From NCBI GenBank assembly GCA_040387515.1, contig JAZKDP010000016.1, forward strand, positions 35,735 through 99,734: a stretch of DNA of 64,000 bases, written 5' to 3'. The notes beneath the pieces were generated by a model that saw only the letters and a program-made list of their open reading frames with translations, did no database searches and had not been told where the DNA came from. The translations under genes and the position numbers were made by a program. This document shows positions 1 to 7,296 of this stretch, in pieces (within the stretch, counting starts at the first letter, position 1; every line of letters begins with the position of its first letter). The stretch comes from Methylotenera_A sp040387515. GTDB taxonomy: Bacteria; Pseudomonadota; Gammaproteobacteria; Burkholderiales; Methylophilaceae.

Positions 1-246
1 TTATTAATCGGCTTGGGTTTATCGGCCACCATCGCACAGCTTGCACTTACCAGGGCGTATCGTACCGGCAACACATTAACAGTCGCTAGCCTGGCTTATG
101 TCACTGTGGTTTTAGCCAGTTTATTTGGCGTACTTTTCTGGAATGAGCAACTCACATGGTCAGAATGGTTTGCCATCGGCCTAATTATTTTAAGTGGCAT
201 TATTAGCGTAAATACTACAAATAACTCAGCAAAAACAACTCAATAA
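1..246 (+). CDS. EamA/DMT-family permease, C-terminal fragment
   Basis: Only the last 81 codons are in the window; the frame is open from base 1, so the gene begins upstream. Two hydrophobic helices are visible (LTVASLAYVTVVLASLFGVL and the one after WSEWF), separated by a short loop with NEQLTW. This is the usual end of drug/metabolite transporters, where a Glu in the loop before the last helix is common. The family consists of ten-helix inner-membrane exporters or importers of small metabolites; the substrate cannot be read from this fragment. A hydrophilic Asn/Thr-rich tail ends the protein. A weak hairpin follows the stop. Confidence 0.8.
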   Translation, partial: LLIGLGLSATIAQLALTRAYRTGNTLTVASLAYVTVVLASLFGVLFWNEQLTWSEWFAIGLIILSGIISVNTTNNSAKTTQ

Positions 247-249
247 TAC

Positions 250-269
250 GTCTTTACAGACTTAAAGAC
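250..269 (+). terminator. possible terminator hairpin after EamA gene
   Basis: Arms GTCTTTA and TAAAGAC (7 bp) enclose a 6-nt loop just after the permease stop. There is no strong T tract, so termination is only possible. Confidence 0.3.
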
Positions 270-394
270 ACCAGCCTATTTTAATTCTTTCACTACATTA
301 ACAAGCTACGCCAACAAGCAACTAGACTTTTGTTTTAGTTAGCAGTAATCTTAACTTTCCGCGTTATAAATCTTTACTTATACTTAATATTTTG

Positions 395-1180
395 ATGATT
401 AAATTTTTTATAACCTTCAAAAGTATTGCCCTACTAGTAAGCGCCAGCATGCTGCTTTCTGGCTGCTTAGGTGGCTCGATTGCGCAGCAAATTGCGCGCT
501 CTATTGCCACTAGCGTGGCAGATAACGCCGTTGCCACTGCGATGGATGTGCAAGAATCGGATGTACAAGACCGTTTTGGGCAAAACAAGAAATATAGCCC
601 AGAAAACAACCCCATCATTTCGCAAAATACAACGCAACAAAATCTAGCACTGCAAAGTCTAGCTGTACCAAATACAGCCCAACAAAACTCCCTATTACAA
701 AAAAACACACAATCAACTGAAGCGCCGTTAGATCCTTATAAACTGGCTTTTGTAAATGCTAGATTCGACGAATTAAAACCCATTGCAGAACCCTTACCCG
801 AACAATTAACCGAAGTTGAAACGCCAATTGCGGTGGTGCAAAGTAATCAATTAGTACCAGTTGAATTGTTTAACTTATTGATTGGCGAAGAGAAAGCGGC
901 TGTTTACACCAAAGCACAACTATTGGGTTCGTCTTCATTACCCAAACAACGAGAATGGAAATTGTGGCGCGTGGCGACTGGCGTGATAAAAACCAGTGTA
1001 ATAAAATCAGAGAATACGAATAAAGCTGTGCTGAACAGTCAAACGGATTCAGCACAGTCCAAACAAATCATTACCTTTTTAATTCCGCCTGAATTTGGAA
1101 AATTGCCCAGCGGCAGCATCGCCTTAGTTGAAATAGCCAGCCCGGGTGAGTTAAATATTGCGCGCTATAAAATCAATTAA
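395..1180 (+). CDS. putative lipoprotein of unknown function
   Basis: The 261-residue protein has a lipoprotein signal peptide: a short basic start, a hydrophobic stretch and the lipobox LSGC with Cys24. Leu follows the Cys, which does not suggest inner-membrane retention. The mature part is Ala/Gln-rich and probably flexible to about residue 110; a more ordered C-terminal half contains KLWRVATGVI and ends in a strand-rich segment. I recognise no family. The ATG at 395 is preferred over a TTG one codon upstream. It stands alone on the plus strand and converges on the response regulator gene. Confidence 0.65.
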   Translation: MIKFFITFKSIALLVSASMLLSGCLGGSIAQQIARSIATSVADNAVATAMDVQESDVQDRFGQNKKYSPENNPIISQNTTQQNLALQSLAVPNTAQQNSLLQKNTQSTEAPLDPYKLAFVNARFDELKPIAEPLPEQLTEVETPIAVVQSNQLVPVELFNLLIGEEKAAVYTKAQLLGSSSLPKQREWKLWRVATGVIKTSVIKSENTNKAVLNSQTDSAQSKQIITFLIPPEFGKLPSGSIALVEIASPGELNIARYKIN

Positions 1181-1230
1181 CAAAAAATTTAATTCAGTAT
1201 TGAATTTTTTTACTTAATTAACCAAAAGAA

Positions 1231-1869
1231 TCAAGGATCAATCAAGCCACTGCGCATCGCAATCAATGCAATTTCTGCCGAGTTATTAGCGTTTAGTTTT
1301 TGCTTAATATTGTATAAATGCGTGCCAACTGTACGTGGGCTTAAAAACAAGGTTTCCGCAATTTCGTTGGTAGTTTTGCCTTTTGCCAACGACATAAATA
1401 CTTCAAACTCACGTTCACTTAATATATCTACTGGATTTTGCTCTCCCGACAATTGCTGTATTGCCATTTGCTGCGCAATAATCGCCTCAATGTATTTTTT
1501 GCCGCTTGCCACTGTACGGATAGCTTTTATCAACTCTTCAGCCGCACTACGCTTGGTTAAATAGCCCATCGCACCTGCATTGAGAACGCGTTTTGGATGC
1601 ACAGAATCCTCATGTGCAGACAACACTAATATCTTTGCATTACTATCTTTAGCTAAAATTCGATCAATCGCTTCCATACCGCCAATGCCTGGCATCGTGA
1701 TATCCATCACCACCACATCTGGCTTAAACTCCATGTAGTTTTTAATCGCGTTCTCGCCATTTTCCGCTTCTGCAATAACTTTAATTTCGCTGGCCGATTC
1801 TAGTAACATTTTAAAACCCATGCGCACTACCGCGTGGTCATCGACTAGCATCACATTGATTTGACTCAT
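1231..1869 (-). CDS. NarL/LuxR-family response regulator
   Basis: The receiver domain occupies about residues 1-120, with the acidic pair D10/D11, phosphoacceptor D56 (VVVMDITMP) and the switch Lys in GYLTKRS. A LuxR-type helix-turn-helix occupies about 145-212 (LSEREFEVFMSLAKGKTTNE, then SPRTVGTHLYNIKQKL). At 212 residues the length is typical of the family. It lies 87 bp downstream of a HisKA_3 sensor kinase on the same strand and is its likely phosphorylation partner. The regulated genes are unknown. Confidence 0.93.
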   Translation of the reverse strand: MSQINVMLVDDHAVVRMGFKMLLESASEIKVIAEAENGENAIKNYMEFKPDVVVMDITMPGIGGMEAIDRILAKDSNAKILVLSAHEDSVHPKRVLNAGAMGYLTKRSAAEELIKAIRTVASGKKYIEAIIAQQMAIQQLSGEQNPVDILSEREFEVFMSLAKGKTTNEIAETLFLSPRTVGTHLYNIKQKLNANNSAEIALIAMRSGLIDP

Positions 1870-1956
1870 TTTCTTGTCCTAGTTAACTACTTTTTATTGA
1901 TTACTTTTAAATTTCTTAATTTATATCTCTTAAGTAATATGTGCAAACTGCAACTT

Positions 1957-3759
1957 TTAAACTTTTACAGCTTGCGGAATATAAATGTAAATCGTCGTTC
2001 CTATCTTTATATCACCCGTTTTTTTAACGCTTGAAGCTTTACGGCTAGCTTTGGTTGCAGATTCATTATTAAGCTCAGAATCCACCGTAAAACTGCCTTT
2101 AAAACCCTGTACACGTTCGCGCATACCCAACAAGCCAAAATGATTACTCTGATCAACCGAATCGACATTCATGCCGATTCCATCATCTTTAATCGTCAGT
2201 TCCAGCGCACCTGCTTCGTTCACCGCCAGTTTCACATCAATATGACGGGCTTCTGAATGCTTAATGGCATTATTAATCGATTCTTGCACAATACGATAAA
2301 TATTGATGTTTAAACTTTCACCTAAGCCTTCTAAATTACCTGATAAATCTAAGTTAATCTTTAGATTAGGGTGTTGTTTTTGCAAATTATTAATCGTATC
2401 TTTTAAGGTCTCACTTAAACCCAAATTATCCAGCGAACCTGGCCTTAATTGCTTAATAATATTATGCATGCCATCATAAATATGATTAGCAGCAGCCACA
2501 ATGGTTTGCGCACTGGCTTCTACTTCTGGTGCTTTTTCTTTGGTTTTATTGGCAATGGCAACCGCAAACGTTTTAATTGCAGTGACATATTGCCCAAGCT
2601 CATCATGTAATTCACGCGCCAAACTACGCCGCTCATCTTCAATATGCTTCTGAATCAAGTGCGTGACTTGGCGATTTTCTTCTAATTTACTTTCTGCCGC
2701 CGCTGCTTTGCGCTCTGCGATTTCCACCTGCTTGCGTTCGGTAATATCGCGCATGCTAGAAATATCACCTATTACCTGATTGCTCACGGGATCAATCAAA
2801 GGTGCGGCAGAAATGGATACGTCAATTATTCTGCCATCACGCGCCTGGCGTTGCGTATCGTGATTTTCTACGTTACGCCTATCGTTAATGGCACGCCTGT
2901 TTTCGATCAAATCACGCTCTTGGCCTTTTGGTATCAATGTGCTGGCAGATTTACCAATAATATCTTGTGGCGCATAGCCAAATATCTTTTGTGCGGCCAT
3001 ATTCCAAAACGAAATATTGCCATTCAAATCGTGAATCATCATCGCATCCGCCGTTTGTTGCGCAATAAGTGCCAAACGTTGATTTTCAGAGGTGCTTTTT
3101 TGCAGCGATTCTCCCATTAAGTTAAAGTTTTTGGCAATCGAATCAAACTCAGACAAATTAAAATGCGGCAAACGCGCTGATAAATCACCCCGCTCCATTC
3201 GATTAATGGCTTTCAACATCGGCTGTAAAGGCTGCAGCCAGCGCCCTAACATCCAATACACAATCCCATTTAATAAGATAAAAAACCCAAGCCCTACCCA
3301 AAACAAAATGCGCATTTTGCTCCAAGCCTCACGTATCGCGCCTGCTGGGTTAGGGTTTACGATTAACTTGCCGAAACGAATCAAACGTGAAACAGATGGC
3401 TCATGTGGATTCAACATGTGTTCAAACCATTCTGGAGGTGTTATATCTGCACGATATTTAGAAGGCGGTGATTGAAAAAGCAATGCACCATTTAAGCTAT
3501 ACAAGTAAATTTCATTGCTACGCACATGGCCCAAATGCTCTAAAAAACGCCGCATCACATCATGCGTGTACCCCCATTCTGGGTTTTGAATAGAACTCAC
3601 CACAACGGTATCCAGCAACTGCACTGTCACTCTGGTCGCCGCTTCCACACCTTCTTGAATGGATGATTTCATGCCTTTTAAAATGACATATCCCACCGCC
3701 AGCATAAACAGCAATAGCAGAGTAGCAATCAGTAAATTTAATCGGTAGCGCAAGCTCAT
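1957..3759 (-). CDS. membrane sensor histidine kinase (HAMP-PAS-HisKA_3)
   Basis: This is a 600-residue inner-membrane kinase. A helix at about 9-30 and another at about 150-172 bracket a periplasmic region, an arrangement like the LapD/MoxY N-terminal family. A HAMP segment (LQPLQPMLKAINRMERGDL) follows, then a PAS domain at about 225-345. The HisKA_3 dimerisation helix carries phosphorylated H385 in ARELHDELGQ, and the HATPase_c domain has NNAIKHSEA, DDGIGM and GLLGMRERV. A low-complexity Lys/Ser insert near 565-580 lies close to the C-terminus. It starts 9 bp after the PPK2 gene and precedes the response regulator, so the three probably form one operon. The signal is unknown; resemblance to MoxY is a family-level inference. 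Confidence 0.92.
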   Translation of the reverse strand: MSLRYRLNLLIATLLLLFMLAVGYVILKGMKSSIQEGVEAATRVTVQLLDTVVVSSIQNPEWGYTHDVMRRFLEHLGHVRSNEIYLYSLNGALLFQSPPSKYRADITPPEWFEHMLNPHEPSVSRLIRFGKLIVNPNPAGAIREAWSKMRILFWVGLGFFILLNGIVYWMLGRWLQPLQPMLKAINRMERGDLSARLPHFNLSEFDSIAKNFNLMGESLQKSTSENQRLALIAQQTADAMMIHDLNGNISFWNMAAQKIFGYAPQDIIGKSASTLIPKGQERDLIENRRAINDRRNVENHDTQRQARDGRIIDVSISAAPLIDPVSNQVIGDISSMRDITERKQVEIAERKAAAAESKLEENRQVTHLIQKHIEDERRSLARELHDELGQYVTAIKTFAVAIANKTKEKAPEVEASAQTIVAAANHIYDGMHNIIKQLRPGSLDNLGLSETLKDTINNLQKQHPNLKINLDLSGNLEGLGESLNINIYRIVQESINNAIKHSEARHIDVKLAVNEAGALELTIKDDGIGMNVDSVDQSNHFGLLGMRERVQGFKGSFTVDSELNNESATKASRKASSVKKTGDIKIGTTIYIYIPQAVKV

Positions 3760-3768
3760 AATAGTGCG

Positions 3769-4581
3769 CTAATCATCAATCGTAATCGTTTTAAAATCAG
3801 CTGGCACAGGCGGATAATCTAATTGAAGTTTTTTTAACGCACTAAATAATAAACGTGAAATCAATAAGTTACGGTTAGTCTTGGAATCTGCTGGCACCAC
3901 ATACCAAGGCGCATAACTAGTGCTAGTCGCTGCCATCGCATTTTCATAAGCCTGCATATATTTCGGCCAAAGTGCACGCTCTTTTAAATCATTTGGATTA
4001 AATTTCCAAGTTTTAGTCGGGTCATCCAACCTATCTTGCATACGCACTTTTTGCTCTGCTTTTGAAATATGCAAATAACATTTAACAATCACCGTACCGG
4101 TTTCAGTTAACTGTTTTTCAAACGCGTTAATCTGCGCATAACGGCGCTTGCACTCTGCATCATCAATCCAATCATGCACTTTCACAATCAGCACATCTTC
4201 ATAATGGCTACGATTAAAAATCACAATCTCGCCTTTTTGCGGCACTTGTTTATGCACGCGCCACAAATAATCGTGCGCTAACTCCTCCTCAGTTGGACCT
4301 TTAAAACTTGCCAAGCGAATGCCCAGCGGATCACATTCACTAAAGACATGTCGTACCGTACCATCTTTTCCGCTGGCATCCATACCCTGCAAAATCAGCA
4401 ACACTTTATGCTTGCCTTGCGCGTATAAAATATCTTGCAACGCATTAATTTTGCTGGCGAGCTTTTCAAGCTCTAATACATCTGCTTCTTTTGATATGCC
4501 ACGTTCAGATCTATCGTCTGGCTTGATATTTTTAAGTGAGAATTTTTTGTGGTTAACGCGATATTGCTGCAAATTAGACAT
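3769..4581 (-). CDS. polyphosphate kinase 2 family (polyP:nucleotide phosphotransferase)
   Basis: The 270-residue single-domain PPK2 has Walker A GMDASGKDG at 66-74, the lid/Walker B region FNRSHYEDV at 122-130, and conserved WKFNPNDLKER and WYVVPAD segments towards the end. PPK2 enzymes move phosphate between polyphosphate and nucleotides. Whether AMP, ADP or GDP is preferred cannot be decided from sequence here. An AAAGG lies about 10 nt before the ATG. It is the first gene of a probable operon with the sensor kinase and response regulator, an uncommon coupling that hints at control by energy or phosphate status. Confidence 0.93.
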   Translation of the reverse strand: MSNLQQYRVNHKKFSLKNIKPDDRSERGISKEADVLELEKLASKINALQDILYAQGKHKVLLILQGMDASGKDGTVRHVFSECDPLGIRLASFKGPTEEELAHDYLWRVHKQVPQKGEIVIFNRSHYEDVLIVKVHDWIDDAECKRRYAQINAFEKQLTETGTVIVKCYLHISKAEQKVRMQDRLDDPTKTWKFNPNDLKERALWPKYMQAYENAMAATSTSYAPWYVVPADSKTNRNLLISRLLFSALKKLQLDYPPVPADFKTITIDD

Positions 4582-4623
4582 AATAAAAAACCTTTAAAAT
4601 TGTTATCAATTTAACACACTCCA

Positions 4624-5625
4624 TTACAGCGTATCTAGCGGACTACCCACACCACGCCCACCTTTATTAAGTACATGGGTATAAATCATCGTAGTAGAAA
4701 CATCTGAATGGCCTAATAATTCCTGCACGGTGCGAATATCGTAGCCACCTTCAAGCAAATGCGTAGCAAAACTGTGCCTAAAAGTATGTGGTGTAGCTAA
4801 CTTTGTTAACCCAGCTAAATTCACTGCTTTTTTAACACTACGTTGCACAGTTTTTTCATCGGCATGATGTCTGCGCGTGATTTTTGAGCGAGGGTCTACA
4901 GAAAGCTTGATTGAAGGAAACACATATTGCCAACTCCAATCTTTAGCTGCATTTGGGTATTTTCTATCTAACGCCATCGGCATAAACACCGCACCAAAAC
5001 CAGCAGATAAGTCATCTTTATGCAACGCCTGCACTTTAAGCAAATGGCTTTTCAGTGGCTCAATTAGGGTAACTGGCAACATGGTGACCCTGTCTTTAAA
5101 ACCCTTACCCTCGCGCACTAAAATCTCGCGCCTTGCAAAATCAATATCTTTCACTCTTAAACGCAAGGTTTCCATAATGCGCAAACCACTACCATACAAT
5201 AAGCTGGCTATTAACCACATCGTGCCATCTAAACGGTTGAGTATCGCCTGCACTTCAGCCTGTGTAAGTACTACGGGCAAACGCTTTGGCGCTTTAGCCT
5301 GCGTTACGTTATCTAGCCATGGAAGTTCCTCCCCTAGCACTTCTTTATACAAATACAACAAAGCACTTTTTGCTTGATTTTGCGTACTAGCAGAAACATT
5401 GCGCGCTACAGCAAGGTGCGTTAAAAAAGCCTCTACTTCTGTCGCACCCATCTCTTTTGGGTGCTGCTTGCCATGATGCCATATATATCGTTTAATCCAA
5501 TCTACATAAGTTTTCTCTGTGCGTAAGCTGTAATGCTTAATGCGCATTTTTGCTATCACTTGCTCCAACAGTTTAGGTGGCGGAGCAGATAGTTGAGATT
5601 CATCAGGTGTGCTTGGGTTATTCAT
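4624..5625 (-). CDS. intI: integron integrase IntI (tyrosine recombinase)
   Basis: The 333-residue enzyme has a SAM-like N-terminal core-binding domain at about 20-105 and a catalytic domain from about 115. The tyrosine-recombinase residues are visible: R149 in GSGLR, K174, H280 and R283 in HTFRHS, H306 in LLGHSD and nucleophile Y315. The region 228-265 (KDWSWQYVFPS, then HHADEKTVQRSVKKA) matches the extra segment that separates IntI from XerC/D and lets it bind folded attC. The frame is intact and full length. It is transcribed away from the cassettes, as in other integrons. No LexA-box match was seen upstream. Confidence 0.95.
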   Translation of the reverse strand: MNNPSTPDESQLSAPPPKLLEQVIAKMRIKHYSLRTEKTYVDWIKRYIWHHGKQHPKEMGATEVEAFLTHLAVARNVSASTQNQAKSALLYLYKEVLGEELPWLDNVTQAKAPKRLPVVLTQAEVQAILNRLDGTMWLIASLLYGSGLRIMETLRLRVKDIDFARREILVREGKGFKDRVTMLPVTLIEPLKSHLLKVQALHKDDLSAGFGAVFMPMALDRKYPNAAKDWSWQYVFPSIKLSVDPRSKITRRHHADEKTVQRSVKKAVNLAGLTKLATPHTFRHSFATHLLEGGYDIRTVQELLGHSDVSTTMIYTHVLNKGGRGVGSPLDTL

Positions 5626-5756
5626 TCATTGTTATTTAGGTGTGCTAAAATTTATTTAATAATTGATTTAATTAAGATTATGCGCTATATATTAAAATTA
5701 TCAACCTGTCCTAATAAAAGATTAAGTTTTTTTTTGGGGTCTACTTTACGTTAGAA
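5626..5756. other. attI-like recombination region
   Basis: This AT-rich gap separates the intI start from cassette 1. The cassette joint is G5750|TT in GTTAGAAG (5750-5757), an approximate GTTRRRY core whose seventh base is A rather than Y. Its bases 5750-5757 are the reverse complement of 6294-6301 in the attC of cassette 1, which fixes the joint. The remaining integrase-binding sites of attI cannot be told by eye. Confidence 0.65.
5663..5691 (+). promoter_or_regulatory. candidate cassette promoter (Pc)
   Basis: TTGATT at 5663-5668 and TATATA at 5686-5691 are separated by 17 bp, about 75 bp before the cassette 1 start codon and pointing into the array. The position suits an integron Pc promoter. 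The region is AT-rich, so chance matches are likely. Confidence 0.4.
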
Positions 5757-5765
5757 GGCTACTAA

Positions 5766-6290
5766 ATGGACTATCGAGATTTCACCTCTCTACTAACCCG
5801 AATTTTCGGGGCCTTCATGATAGCTAATGTCTTTTTCTTTTATCTCCCAGGCAGTATTAGTAATGCACTTCCTGCGCTGAAGTTGTCGTTTGGGATATTT
5901 ATTTTTCATGCCTTTCTACCTTCCGCCCTCCCGCTGCTAGTAGGCATTCTGTTGATTAAGTTTCCTTACACAATCACTAACAAACTAATAAAAGGTGAAG
6001 CCATCTCAGTTCTGCCAAATCAATATTTACTACAGATTGAGCGCATTGCATTTTGTGTACTGGGGTTCTTTGTAATATCTCGGTCACTATCTGATCTCGC
6101 TTATTACTTAGCCACTTACTATTGGGGCCATCATCTCAATGCTCCATTTCAAACAGAGCAATACATTCTTTCCCCAGATCATTTCGGCAATATCATTGGT
6201 GCAATTCTGGAAACCATATTTGCGCTTTGGCTTATTTTTGGAGCTGTCGGCATTGCAAAAACGCTAGCTAGTGTTCGAGACCGCGAATGA
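5766..6290 (+). CDS. cassette 1: unknown four-helix membrane protein
   Basis: The 174-residue hydrophobic protein has helices at about 13-33, 43-66, 92-118 and 140-160. The second loop (KGEAISVLPNQYLLQIER) is polar and the tail is Arg/Asp-rich. I recognise no family. It fills cassette 1: the ATG lies 16 bp after the recombination joint, and the stop is 4 bp before R'' of the attC. Expression probably depends on the upstream Pc candidate, since the leader within the cassette is too short to hold a full promoter. A function in membrane stress or transport would be guesswork. Confidence 0.75.
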   Translation: MDYRDFTSLLTRIFGAFMIANVFFFYLPGSISNALPALKLSFGIFIFHAFLPSALPLLVGILLIKFPYTITNKLIKGEAISVLPNQYLLQIERIAFCVLGFFVISRSLSDLAYYLATYYWGHHLNAPFQTEQYILSPDHFGNIIGAILETIFALWLIFGAVGIAKTLASVRDRE

Positions 6291-6293
6291 TAA

Positions 6294-6354
6294 CTTCTAA
6301 CCCATCATTCAAGCGGGACTGGCTAAAGCCAGCCCCTTAATTCAAACGTTGGGC
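6294..6354 (+). other. attC site of cassette 1
   Basis: R'' TTCTAAC at 6295-6301 and R' GTTGGGC at 6348-6354 enclose an imperfect palindrome: GGGACTGGCT, then AGCCAGCCCC around a 2-nt AA spacer. The joint is G6348|T6349. From the AAC of R'' to the GTT of R', its roughly 51 bases are identical to the next attC. Confidence 0.9.
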
Positions 6355-6357
6355 ATC

Positions 6358-6726
6358 ATGCTAATTTCCAAAACAATCTTACGGTGGAGTCTACTGCTAA
6401 CGGGGGTTGTGTTTTGCCTCATTTACCTTAACAGCGCCTTCTATCGTGCTTGGGTTGCTGGTGGCCCTCCCACCGACAATCCCGAGGGCTGGCTTTTCAG
6501 TGCTGGCAACTATTTATCCTGGGCTTTAGCTTTTCTTACTTCAGGCATTGGTGTGTTTGCTCTTATCAGCAAATTACCTTCATTAAGTAGGGTCGCTTTG
6601 GTTTTTATTGCCTTATCAATAATTCTTGGCATTTTTCCAAGTGCACGAGAGTTTGTAGCATCAGATGTTTGTTTAGACTCAGGCGGCAAATGGCTCTCGT
6701 CAGAACTTAGGTGCATTCATGAGTAA
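6358..6726 (+). CDS. cassette 2: unknown three-helix membrane protein
   Basis: The 122-residue protein has hydrophobic helices at about 8-28, 47-68 and 75-95, then a short polar C-terminus with two cysteines in CLDSGGKW and ELRC, which could form a disulfide outside the cytoplasm. I chose the ATG at 6358; the TTG at 6349 is part of the recombination core. The gene begins 10 bases after the cassette joint, so it has almost no leader of its own, and its stop codon is followed within a few bases by the R'' box. No function is recognised. Confidence 0.72.
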   Translation: MLISKTILRWSLLLTGVVFCLIYLNSAFYRAWVAGGPPTDNPEGWLFSAGNYLSWALAFLTSGIGVFALISKLPSLSRVALVFIALSIILGIFPSAREFVASDVCLDSGGKWLSSELRCIHE

Positions 6727-6729
6727 TAT

Positions 6730-6789
6730 GCCCAACCCATCATTCAAGCGGGACTGGCTAAAGCCAGCCCCTTAATTCAAACGTTATGT
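6730..6789 (+). other. attC site of cassette 2
   Basis: R'' GCCCAAC at 6730-6736 is the reverse complement of the GTTGGGC that opens cassette 2 at 6348. R' GTTATGT begins at 6783. The interior matches the attC of cassette 1 exactly, so cassettes 1 and 2 share one attC type. Confidence 0.9.
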
Positions 6790-6823
6790 GGAAGTCATCC
6801 CAAAATCACCAAAAAACTGAAAG

Positions 6824-7213
6824 ATGAAACTCATTTTGAAAAGACTATCGATAGTTGTATTTTTCTTAGCGCTGTCCGGGTGTAGCAGTATTCCAACTGG
6901 TGGTCGCGACAATTGGATAGGCTATACAGAATCGGGAGAAGCTTCTTTCTACGCCGATAAATTTGAGAATCGAAAAACTGCTAGCGGAGAGCTGTACAAA
7001 CATAGTTTAAAAACGGCGGCTCATAACAAAATACCTTTCGGTTCAAGTGTAAAGGTAACGAACAAGAATAACGGGAAAAGCATCGTTGTAAAAATAAATG
7101 ATCGTGGCCCTTTCGCAAAAGGCCGAATTATTGATCTTTCAAAATCTGCATTCAGTAGTATTGGTAACACATCTTCTGGTTTTATAAATGTCAAAATAGA
7201 AGTTGTTCGGTAG
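6824..7213 (+). CDS. cassette 3: RlpA-like double-psi beta-barrel lipoprotein
   Basis: The 129-residue protein has a lipoprotein signal with LSGC (Cys20) and then one RlpA double-psi beta-barrel domain from about residue 36 to the end. Signature segments are GEASFYADKF, KTAAHNKIPFG with H67, and VKINDRGPF with D93; the His and Asp match the residues needed for lytic transglycosylase activity in characterised RlpA. There is no C-terminal SPOR domain, so septal targeting by that route is absent. The likely role is cleavage of peptidoglycan glycan strands at the outer-membrane inner face. It is preceded by a 40-bp cassette leader. Confidence 0.92.
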   Translation: MKLILKRLSIVVFFLALSGCSSIPTGGRDNWIGYTESGEASFYADKFENRKTASGELYKHSLKTAAHNKIPFGSSVKVTNKNNGKSIVVKINDRGPFAKGRIIDLSKSAFSSIGNTSSGFINVKIEVVR

Positions 7214-7286
7214 CACATAACAATTCGTTCAAGCGGGCACTTAAGGTGTCGCTTACCTAAAACTTAACGCTTTAAATCCGTTAAGT
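7214..7286 (+). other. attC site of cassette 3, different type, degenerate 3' end
   Basis: R'' CACATAAC at 7214-7221 is the exact complement of the GTTATGTG opening cassette 3 (6783-6790). The left half AATTCGTTCAAGCGGGCAC resembles classical 59-base elements. The R' end is unclear: AACG at 7266-7269 is followed by CTT instead of TT, while a GTTAAGT fitting GTTRRRY sits at 7280-7286. The site differs from the two upstream attC sites. Confidence 0.7.
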
Positions 7287-7296
7287 TTTATTTTTT
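7258..7296 (+). terminator. terminator-like hairpin closing the cassette array
   Basis: Perfect 12-bp arms TAAAACTTAACG (7258-7269) and CGTTAAGTTTTA (7279-7290) enclose a 9-nt loop, followed by TTTTTT. The stem is AT-rich. It overlaps the end of attC 3 and the stop codon of the facing rhodanese gene. Confidence 0.55.

Larger units (their letters stand above)
4624..7280. mobile_element. chromosomal integron: intI plus three gene cassettes
   Basis: An IntI-type integrase on the minus strand is followed, in the opposite orientation, by an attI-like region and three one-gene cassettes. Cassette 1 spans about 5751-6348, cassette 2 6349-6783 and cassette 3 from 6784 to about 7269 or 7280. Each cassette's first bases are the reverse complement of the R'' box near its own end: GTTAGAAG with CTTCTAAC, GTTGGGC with GCCCAAC, and GTTATGTG with CACATAAC. 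That pattern arises when circular cassettes insert between G and TT. The surroundings are ordinary chromosomal genes and no transposon ends are visible, so this looks like a small sedentary integron. Confidence 0.9.

Noticed and set aside
5626..5750. LexA/SOS box controlling intI
   Set aside because: Only a CTGT at 5706-5709 was found; no ACAG lies at the required spacing, so SOS control of this integrase is not supported by sequence.
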